From positions 88,883,709 through 88,947,708 of the forward strand of contig NC_051075.1 of assembly GCF_004664715.2 (NCBI RefSeq): a stretch of 64,000 nucleotides of DNA, written 5' to 3'. Positions 1 through 64,000 of this stretch are shown here, in pieces (the stretch's first letter is position 1; the number at the start of each line of letters is the position of its first letter). The translations under genes and the position numbers were made by a program. The notes beneath the pieces are model-generated. The model did no database searches. It worked only from the letters and a program-made list of their open reading frames with translations, and was not told where the DNA came from. The DNA comes from Peromyscus leucopus (taxonomy: Eukaryota; Chordata; Mammalia; Rodentia; Cricetidae).

Positions 1-364
1 CCAGACAGGCGGCACTTCTTCCTGTCACTCGGACCTAAGCACACTGCTCACCAGCCCTGCCTGGTGATGGAGCTGCTTCCTGGATGACACAGTAGAAACG
101 TGGGGCCAGCCAGGATCTTCTTCACCCCGTGCTCAGGATTCTGCTCTCATAGGCCCACCTTCTTGGGTGTCCTGCTTGTCTCTGTATAGCCTGTTATTTT
201 GCCATGACAGTCCTCTACTCTGGATGCCAGAGATTGCTACTGACTAAGCTGCTCTGCCTGCCTTCCTGACAAAGGATGGGGCATTGGAAAGGGGCAGGGG
301 CAGGCCACAAGTCTCCAAGTTGTGCAGATGCAGAGTCACAGCTCTGCTCCTTATGCCAAGATGC

Positions 365-525
365 TATTGGCTAATGGATGAGCCCCACTGAGCCTCAGAG
401 TCCTCATCTGTAAAATGGGTTTAATGCTAACCGCATGAGATGTTATAACAATCAAATGGCAAACATATTCTGTATATCAAGTGCTGTCAGATGTGCAGTA
501 AGCAGCTTTCGACAATAATCAACAG
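365..525 (+). repeat. MIR SINE fragment
   Basis: The segment CCTCATCTGTAAAATGGG followed by a diverged tail is the core of the ancient mammalian MIR consensus in forward orientation. It is too old to have clear ends. Confidence 0.55.
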
Positions 526-631
526 TTTACAGTTTTACACTTGGTTGGAATCTATCCAACAATGAATGAACACTCTACTACAAACAAAATCAGTATAGAT
601 TTTTTTAGACACACCCAAAGATACATATGTG

Positions 632-780
632 ATTTTTTTTTCCTTTCAAGGCAGGGTTCCTCTGTGAGCCCTGGCTGTCCTAGAAGTTGCTCTATAGACC
701 AGGCTGGCCTTAAGCTCAGAGACATGTCTTTCTCTACCTCCAGAGTACTGGGATTAAAGGCATGCACCACCATGCCCAGT
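632..780 (-). repeat. B1 SINE
   Basis: Reverse-orientation B1: T-rich head (A tail of the element), GCAGGG, then TACTGGGATTAAAGGCATGC and CCACCATGCCCAG. Diverged. Confidence 0.85.
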
Positions 781-2005
781 TACATATATAATTTTTAATT
801 ATGCCTTTTTTGTTGGTTGCCTTTAAGGTGCCATTGGTTAGCCTAAACAGACTCATTTCTTTAAATAATTCTATATCCCAATCTTAATTCTACACAGACC
901 ACCACAACACATTAAGAAAAGATTTTGTTTTCTGGTAATTATTCACTTGACTGATGCTGGATTTGTTTTGGCATGCTTTCTCAAATGCTAGCAAGGGGGA
1001 AACGACATCATTGCTCAGTTTACCACAAGCTAGCAAGCATCAATGAAACACTACATTAAGCCACATGCTTGGGGGTTTGGAAATTAACATGATTCAAACG
1101 TTTTTTAAACTTCCCCTTTAAAAGGTCAGAGAAAGCACAGCATGCTGTTTTTACCACCACGGTTTTCTCACCTCTTCTCCACTGTATTGCTTCAAACAGT
1201 GCAAAAATCGGCATGTGTTAGAAAGCCAGAAGGATACAGTTTCAAAATCGTCACCTCTTTTCTGAAAGAGAAAATAAGTCTAAATTTTCTTATCCTTAGG
1301 GAAAAAAGCTCAGCAGACACAGAAGACCCGCTTCTTTCATGAACCGTCATAAAGTACCACACAAGCAAACCACATCTTAGTTTTACATCATCATCATCAG
1401 CGTTTAACTAGGTCCCCCAGATGTTTCTGCTCTTGCCTTCAAGAAAGTTTCCCGCTCAGTTAACTTAGCCGTGCCTTTGTGCAGAAAAGGGTTCAATTCA
1501 CGGCCGAGCCAGCCTCACTGTGCTTGGATTACTGAGAGGAGTCAGAAGGAGCCAAAGGCACAAAGGCTACAGCAGTTTCTGTAAGGAAGGACACGAGAAA
1601 GCCTGACACCCTCAAAGGCAGCTCGGATCAACGCTCTTGTCACAACACGTCACCGCAAACTTTCCGAGCAGTGAAGCAGAGCTGGAAGAGGCCTCACCCT
1701 GAGTAGACAGGGAGTCGGCTGACTCTTGACCACAATGGGATGAGGACGAGGAAGGAAAGAGACTCATGCTTGAAAGAGACTCTGGCACTGGAAGTGTTTC
1801 TCAGAGGTCAAAGAGGAGACACAGTGGAGATGGCTATGAGTCTGTGAATGAACCTCTGGTATTAGTTCAGACATGGAAAGTCACAGAATCATCAATGTTT
1901 ACCTATATTTTGTATAAGAAATATTAAAATAGTTACCTGGGGTAGGTGCCTAGCATTAAATAACTATGGTTTTATCTTAGGAATTCTTTTTAAAAAAATG
2001 ATATG

Positions 2006-2125
2006 AGTGGCTAGGTCAATAAAGTGTTTACTGCCTAAGCCTAAGGACCTGAGATTGATCCTTAGCATGCATGTAAAAGACTGGGTGTAGTCCTGGGGAG
2101 GCAGAGATGGGAGATTCCCTGAGGC
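2006..2125 (+). repeat. B3/B2 SINE, 5' part (interrupted)
   Basis: A tRNA-like B2/B3 head (GGCTAGGTCAATAAAGTG, then ACCTGAGATTGATCC). Its continuation resumes at about 2725 after an inserted LTR. Confidence 0.6.
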
Positions 2126-2716
2126 TGTTGTTCCCAGAGTCCCCCAAAGACCACCAAGAGACTGAATCCGATGCAAAAGCAACGAGTCTTTGTATTGTTA
2201 TGAGTTAACTCGGGACTCTCTGTACATCTGTCAGACGCAGCAGCAGAGCAGGAGAGACCCCGAGTAGCAATGGGGCAGGGTTTTTAAAGAAAGGGGGGCT
2301 TGGGGGTTTACAGACTCCATAGAAACAGACTCAGGATTGGTTGATGTGGGTGGTAATCATGTTAGTAACTTTTAATTGGCTAGGGTTAGTTGGGGGTTAC
2401 AGTTACCATTTTTGGGCAGGCCTGGACAAGTCCCAGGCTCTGTCCTTGAGCTGCCATGGAGGCTGGCTGTCCCAGCACATTCACATTGACCTATGCACAT
2501 AGCTCTAAGTTGGTGAGGGGTCCCAGACAGTAAACAATTGACTGAACCTTGAGCAGTCAGAGTACGTGCAGAAAGGGAGCTACTGCAAGGACTATGTCTT
2601 TTGTTCATGGCCCTCCCAGAAACTGCTTGCTCAAGTCTCAGGAAACTGAAATTGAGGCCTGATCTCTGAGAGAAGACTGAGCAGCCTATTATGGCATCTG
2701 CTTGGTCCTTTCAAGG
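2126..2716 (-). mobile_element. Probable ERVK-type solo LTR inserted in a B3 SINE
   Basis: A roughly 590-bp block lies between the two halves of a B3 element. Read on the minus strand, it contains GAGTTAACTCATAAC, TTGCTTTTGCATCGGATT and a GGTGGTCTTTGGGGGACTC segment near its 3' end, which resembles the R-U5 part of rodent class II LTRs. Plus-strand text begins TGTTG. Exact ends are approximate. No gag, pol or env coding is seen. Confidence 0.55.
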
Positions 2717-2890
2717 CCTACTTTAGTCAGCCTAGCCTAATCAGTGGGTCCCATGTCCCATTGAGAAAGTGTCTCAAAAAACAAGGTAGGTGGTTCTCCT
2801 GGGGAACAACATTTAAGGTTGTTTTCTGGCCTCCACGTAGAATATGTGCACGTACATATACATACACATAATTTTACACACACACAAAGA
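2717..2890 (+). repeat. B3/B2 SINE, 3' part
   Basis: AGTCAGCCTAGCCTAATCAG, GTCTCAAAAAACAAGG, then TTTTCTGGCCTCCACG is the 3' half of a B3, ending in an A/CA-rich tail. Confidence 0.65.
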
Positions 2891-2929
2891 TATATTTAGT
2901 GTCTATTTATCCTCTATATACATACAAAC

Positions 2930-3080
2930 ATACTCTCTCTCTCTATATATATATGTATATATATATGTATATATATGTATATATATGTATATATAATATA
3001 TGTATCCTGTCTGTCTGTCTGTCTACTTACCTACCTCTCTCTCTAGATACATACCTCTCTAACTACCTATCTATTTCTCT
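2930..3080 (+). repeat. Compound microsatellite (CT)n-(TA)n-(TATG)n-(CTGT)n-(CTAC)n
   Basis: CTCTCTCTC passes into alternating TATATG blocks up to about 3003, then CTGTCTGTCTGT and CTACCTACC blocks. A short reverse B1-like fragment follows to about 3190. Confidence 0.9.
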
Positions 3081-3083
3081 CTC

Positions 3084-3190
3084 TGGTCTAATGCAGCCTA
3101 GACTGGCCTCAGACTCACTATATAGCTGACGATAGCCTTCAATCCTGATCCTTCTACCTCTACCTCCCAAGTGTGCCACCTACCTGGTTT
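3084..3190 (-). repeat. B1-like fragment
   Basis: TAGACTGGCCTCAGACTCAC, then CTCCCAAGTG, is a degraded reverse B1 core. Confidence 0.5.
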
Positions 3191-3554
3191 AAAAGGATAT
3201 ATATTTCTTACTGGTACATCAGAGCACAACCTGGATTTCTAGAAACTATAGAGCATCTGTCTTTGGTCCTGGTTGTCATTTTATATAATACAAGTGTACC
3301 CAGAACAGAATATCCTATGAAGAATGGTTAACTTCTTGTAGGATCACTTTTTTAGATAATACAGTTTATAACCTTAAGTATGCATAAAACACACTAAAAA
3401 CCCTTAATATTTGGAGAATGTTATTCTGAAATGACTTTAAGAAGGAAATCCTAGAAGATATTACTCCAATTAAGTATTTTAGCTGAGATAGGAGAACTGA
3501 GGTCAGGTCTCTACTTTGAAAAAACCTAGCTTAAGGAATATTGCCAGAATTATA

Positions 3555-3647
3555 GCTGGGAGTTGGTGGCACATACCTTTAATCCCAGCACTTGAGAGGC
3601 AGAGGCAGGAGGATCTCTGTGAATTCAAGGCCAGCCTGGTCTACTGC
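3555..3647 (+). repeat. B1 SINE, truncated
   Basis: GCTGGGAGTTGGTGGCACAT through AATCCCAGCACTTGAGAGGC to GGCCAGCCTGGTCTAC. The 3' third and A tail are missing. Confidence 0.8.
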
Positions 3648-4769
3648 CACAGCCATATCTGATGGGAACAGCAAAAGTCACAAAGCCAGCACAGCTGCTT
3701 GACAAAGATCCAGCAGAGCTGAGTCTCATGATGGCTGCTGTACCACCTTTGGTTTTCATCTCCACCTGTTACATACTTGAAGGACTTTTAAAATTTGTAC
3801 AGTTCGGGGATATTGGATTGATGGAAAATTTTCTTATGAATCATTTATGCCTTCTCCCAGTAATGCTGCTTCTAAGCTTCCCTGGGACAGTTCTGAACAT
3901 ACTACCCCTCCCGCTTTTAGGGAGATATCCTTATCTACTTCAAGGTCTTCCTTACACCTTGGAGGTTGTGACACATGTAAGGAAGCCAAGAGCTCTCTTT
4001 ATGAGGCTATGAGACATTGTTGAAACATCTGTCCCAGTACTTATGCAGGAACAAGATATTCAAAACAAAGTAAACTCAAAAAAGTCAACAAGATTTGGTA
4101 GGCTAGAGGAGTTGGCCACAGTTCAGATTGCAAGCCTCTTCCCACTGTACACTCAGGCAATTACTTGACATATACAGCAACAAAGTTAGATTGGTTGAAG
4201 TTACCTCTCTCTATACAGAGACTTATATTGATGAGCAAAGAATGGAGTGGAAAGATGATAAGAGAATGAGATGTCAGGACCCCCTTTCTTAGCAAAGTTA
4301 GCACATCAGAGCCACTATGGTGTCATGTGACCAAGAACAACAGAATGCCAGGGTTAGACATAGAGACAAGTTCTATAAAGATATAAACATTGCATTATGC
4401 CATAATTTAAATAATAACTGCAGCAGCTGTAGCCTGAAAAATTTTCCTGGGTACTCTGATTATTAAGAGTTAATAATATACTGCTTGGGACAGGGCAATA
4501 TGCCCAGGCTGGTTTGGAAATTTTGTTTTGGTCTAGTGTACTTGAAGCAACCAGAGCTACCAGCCTGAGAACAGGCTGTTATATGCCTCCAGATTCTTAA
4601 AAAATGGGTTTTGAGTTAATGAGTAAAAATTATAACTCTGTTTATTAATGATGTCAAAACTTGAGGGAAAATGATTGGATATAATTCTGTTCTGTCACAT
4701 TTTATTATGGATGACTAAAAGATGAGCAAGAGGAAGTGAAATACATGTCCAAAACCAAAAAGGATGTGA

Positions 4770-4985
4770 TCTATGTTTTGGAACATCATGACTGTATCCC
4801 TGCTTACTAAATTCTGTATAAATAAAGAAGCACTCTGGCTGCTAGTGAGTCAGGCTGCAAGATTCTCACCACTACCATGGCCTGGCTCACCTCCACTGCC
4901 CCCTCAATTCCTTACTTCCTCTGCAGGGACCTGCTCACTGCCAGGATGGCTCCTCTTCTGCAGGGTTCCCTGAGCCCTGAGGGGA
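4770..4985 (+). repeat. LTR-like fragment (uncertain)
   Basis: TGTATAAATAAAGAAGCACT followed by TGAGTCAGGCTGCAAG and a second AATAAA-containing end look like the polyadenylation part of a rodent LTR. No paired LTR or coding remnant was recognised in 3650-4770, where a 116-codon open frame (3662-4012) has no family features I know. Confidence 0.3.
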
Positions 4986-5482
4986 GGAACTTTACAATAA
5001 AAATTTAAAAAGCCCATTTAGATGCAAGAGAGTTACTGGATCTTCATCCTAGATGCTCTGCTAAGTTGAGTAATCAGAAGGCAAGGTGCCTGGAGCACAT
5101 CTCAGTTTCTCACAGAAACACTGAGGTAGAAGTGAGATGTGTTTCTCCGGAGTCACTGAGCTAGCAGGCTTCTCCTCCACTGTTAAAGCGACTGTCTTTC
5201 CCAAGCCTTTTTTCTCTGATTACCATCTCCATGTTGTTTTCACAAGGATTTTAGGTAACAAGATAATTCGTGGGATGAATTGGAGAATAGGGGAACAAAA
5301 GTTGAAAAAAAAATTAATGTCACATCAGTCATCTTTTTATAATAATAAGCTACATATTACTGAACTTGACATTTATCTCAACATCAGCATCATATTCTAC
5401 ATATATGGACCACATATTAGCATGTATGTATATAATTGGTTTCGACTAGACATTTGAACATTTATATTAATACTTATTTATT

Positions 5483-5600
5483 ATTGAGTCAGGGTCTTAC
5501 TGTGTAGATCTGGCTGGCCTGGAATTTGCTTTGTAAGCCAGGCTAGCCTTGAACTCATAGAGATCCTCAAGATGTATGCCACTATGCCTGTCTTCTGTTA
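5483..5600 (-). repeat. B1 SINE fragment
   Basis: GAGTCAGGGTCTTACTGTG, TGGCTGGCCTGGAATTTGC and CACTATGCCTG mark a degraded reverse B1. Confidence 0.65.
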
Positions 5601-6149
5601 AACATTTTAAATTTGTTCCCAATAAAACCTAAAGCAGACTATTACTGTCTGTGAAGAATTACTTTGCTCCATAATTAAATGCAATAATATCAAATTCATC
5701 TTGATTACTGTCCGATAGGAACCTGTTCTGAAGGTATGTGGACAGTATCCTGTTTACCACAGGTCCACAGCTAGTGGTTTCTGAGAGGCTGTGGAATCCT
5801 TAAGAGATAAGGATTAGCTGGAGGAAAGGGGGCAGGCCTTGAGGATTATAGTCCAGCCCCATTTCTGAATTCATCTTTGCTTCCTGCTCCTCTGAGATGG
5901 GCTTACACCTCCTTAAGCTCTGAGCCCTCAAAATGATCTTCCTCCTTTAAGTGGCTCTGTCAGGCATTTGGCCACGGTGCTGAGAAGGCAGCGAGCACAG
6001 GAAGGTTACATAAATTTCCTGCAACGGGAATTGGTAGTTAAGACTGAAAAGGCTTTGTGAATAGCAGCTGTCCAAGTCTAAAGAAGACACAGTGCCTCTG
6101 CACAGACTCATCATTAACAACCATGAGCACTGTGGAACATGGAACTGAC

Positions 6150-62068
<55,919 letters not shown>

Positions 62069-62261
62069 TCATGAAGAATGTAATCAAGAAGCACATGTCT
62101 ATGGAATACCGAGGATACCAACATGACGAGACAGTTCATGGCCTCCAGCAACAACAGCAGCATGGAGAAGTGTGGCTGAAATCATGTACAGAAAACCTCA
62201 GCTCTAAGTATTCATCATGAACAAATATATCTAAGCATGTAAGTGTTTTGTTAATTTTTGT

Positions 62262-62396
62262 TATGTTTGGGACAGGGTCTCAGTGTAGACCAGGTTAGCC
62301 TGAGGCTCTCTATGTAGCCCAAGCCAGCTTTGAATTTGTACTCTGCCTCAGCCTCCCAACTTCTGGGTTTACAGACATTCATCACCACACCAGGCC
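62262..62396 (-). repeat. B1 SINE
   Basis: GTTTGGGACAGGGTCTCAGT, AGACCAGGTTAGCCTGAGGC and CATTCATCACCACACCAGGC, reverse and diverged. Confidence 0.75.
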
Positions 62397-63308
62397 TATA
62401 AACGATGTAAATAGTAGATAAATGCAACAGTCCATGTGACTTTTTTAAGTGTACATTTCCAAAACTGTGTCAAGTTTTTTCCCTGAACTTATTATACAGA
62501 ACTCTTAACATGAGACACAAGAATGCCTCAATTGGCACTGATCAGCTATGCAGAATGAATGCCTTCCAGATTACTTAACAGCTAGGCAGTGATTTCAATG
62601 TAAAAAACTGATTTTTCCAAGTTGCTGTGTTCAGAAGTACAGTTGCCTTAGAATTAAATGACCGTTGTCCTTGTATATCTGCCTTGTTTATTCTTCTCAG
62701 ACAAGGAGTCTCACGTTTCTGGAATGTACATTGAATACTGCAAGCAGCTACAAGCACTGCCAACCCACTGATCCTCTGCTAAAGGCTCCAGGCGCCATGC
62801 GCACCCCTGCTTCTTATCTCCATTCACTCTTTCATCAGCTTATGTATTGAGTCTATACTCCATGGCCGCCACTGTGTGTGGTCAACAACACAGACATGGA
62901 TGCCACACTTGTGAACTGGGAGAGAACTGGGATACATCAAATAGTCACAAAGAATAAAATTACAAAGGCTAATGATATGACAAAGGAGAAAACAAAGGTC
63001 CTCATCTAGTCCGGGCAGGCTTCCCTGGAGAAGAGCTTGCCATCAAGTTCTGAGTATGAACAGATGCTAAGCCGGTCCAGGGGGGCAGAGCAATCAAACC
63101 ACTGCCTGCGCTTTGGCCTGCAGCTCCAGCCAAGCTGGCCGACAACATGGCCTCTAGGGATGCTAATGACCACTACCGCCTTTTCAATATTTCTTATTTC
63201 TTCTGGATCCTTTGGCTCACTCTTAATTGCTGTTTTTTTTTTCTAGAAAAAGTAGCTTTTTGTGGCTACTAACAATACCTATCTTCTAGAACCCCAAGTT
63301 TTAGAACT

Positions 63309-63310
<2 letters not shown>

Positions 63311-63363
<53 letters not shown>

Positions 63364-63389
63364 TCTCCCTCTCCCTCTCCCTCTCTCTG
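63311..63389 (+). repeat. (CT)n(CCCTCT)n microsatellite
   Basis: About 50 bp of CT pass into CTCCCT units. Confidence 0.97.
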
Positions 63390-63513
63390 CCCTTGGAACC
63401 TTCCCACTATATTTTATACTTATAAAAATATCATCTTAGTTCATTTACAGTAATAATCCTTGGTCAAAAAGATCATCCATATAATCCTTATAATTCTAAT
63501 TAACAAGTTCAGA

Positions 63514-63625
63514 GGGGCTAGAGAGATGGCTCAGCATTTAAGAGCACTTGTTGCTCTTGCAGAGGACCTGGATTCGGTTCCCAGTACTCACAGGTGGCTC
63601 ACAACTGTCCATAACTGGTGAAAAA
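63514..63625 (+). repeat. B2 SINE, 5' part only
   Basis: GGGGCTAGAGAGATGGCTCA, GGATTCGGTTCCCAGTACTC and CTCACAACTGTCCATAACTG, then it stops. The A-rich 3' tail is absent. Confidence 0.9.
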
Positions 63626-63782
63626 CCGGTCCTGTTACTATGGAAAACCTTAAGGTTTTAAAGTTCATGTCTACATTATTTCACTGTATCAAACAGCTTT
63701 ACTTGCTAAACAAAGATGCTTTGTTTATCAAAGTATTTATAATATTTGATGTCAAATACCCTAAAAGCTTAAAACTGTAGTC

Positions 63783-63907
63783 TTGCCGGGCGGTGGTGGC
63801 GAACGCCTTTAATCCCAGCACTCGGGAGGCAGAGGCAGGCGGATCTCTGTGAGTTCGAGGCCAGGAAAGGCGCAAAGCTACACAGAGAAACCCTGTCTCG
63901 AAAAAAC

Positions 63908-63935
<28 letters not shown>
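63783..63935 (+). repeat. Young B1 SINE with internal deletion and 12-bp target-site duplication
   Basis: GCCGGGCGGTGGTGGCGAAC to TGTCTCGAAAAAACC. About 29 bp are missing between GAGGCCA and GGAAAGGCGC compared with the copies at 9687, 37740 and 45199. AAAACTGTAGTC is repeated at 63771-63782 and 63936-63947. Confidence 0.95.
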
Positions 63936-63941
<6 letters not shown>

Positions 63942-64000
63942 GTAGTCCCAAACGTACATAACCCCAATCTGTCTCTATGCAAATATTTTTAATTTTCTTT

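Larger units (their letters stand above)
1..6149. other. Intron downstream of the globular-tail exon (incomplete)
   Basis: No coding exon was found here. The stretch holds a probable MIR fragment, B1 and B3 SINEs, an LTR nested in a B3, a compound microsatellite and a doubtful LTR-like region near 4770-4980. Bases 800-2000 and 3190-3540 look unique, with no open frame of note. Confidence 0.7.

Noticed and set aside
3662..4012. 116-codon plus-strand frame
   Set aside because: Hydrophobic low-information translation, no known domain, starts just after a B1 fragment, antisense in an intron; no support as a gene.
63010..63180. GC-rich block considered as the missing upstream Myo5a exon
   Set aside because: Neither strand encodes the expected relay-helix sequence and there are no suitable splice sites.

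Overview
The window is a piece of a rodent nuclear genome, almost certainly from the family Cricetidae (hamster, vole or deer-mouse group). B1, B2/B3, B4 and ID SINEs occur throughout on both strands. Several young B1 copies carry the cricetid-type second half (a block reading CCAGGAAAGGCGCAAAGC). Two LTRs of the rodent ORR1 type and one URR1 DNA-transposon fossil are also present. I cannot name the species.

There is one recognisable gene, on the minus strand: Myo5a (unconventional myosin-Va, the mouse 'dilute' and human Griscelli syndrome type 1 gene). It covers nearly the whole window and is open at both ends. I could place 24 coding exons, each bounded by splice sites (23 GT donors and one GC donor), with every intron phase compatible with the next exon. 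Together they encode about 1,078 consecutive residues, roughly 468-1545 in human numbering as I recall it. In transcription order (high to low coordinates) they are: lower half of the motor domain, loop 2, SH helices and converter (62029 to 45735); six IQ motifs of the lever arm (45946 to 41725); coiled coil, PEST-like linker and medial tail (39229 to 25785); the alternatively spliced tail region with the 9-nt exon B (24189-24197) and the 81-nt exon D (19037-19117); the distal coiled coil and linker (17656 to 9399); and the first exon of the globular cargo-binding tail (6304 to 6150). The first ~467 and last ~310 codons lie outside the window.

Everything else is intron. It consists of old repeats (MIR, L2, MLT1-like LTRs, an L1 3' end), rodent SINEs, LTR fragments and many microsatellites. 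Notable structural DNA includes a 36-nt C homopolymer, a GT/AC hairpin next to a CG-alternating tract, a seven-copy 33/37-bp minisatellite, and a (GGGA)n(GA)n tract. I see no second gene, no gene promoter, no tRNA or rRNA gene, no CRISPR and no novel multi-gene system. The most interesting points concern splicing: the 9-nt neuronal-type microexon with UGC motifs in front of it, an intact exon D with a non-consensus donor, a GC-AG intron, and the unlocated melanocyte exon F.
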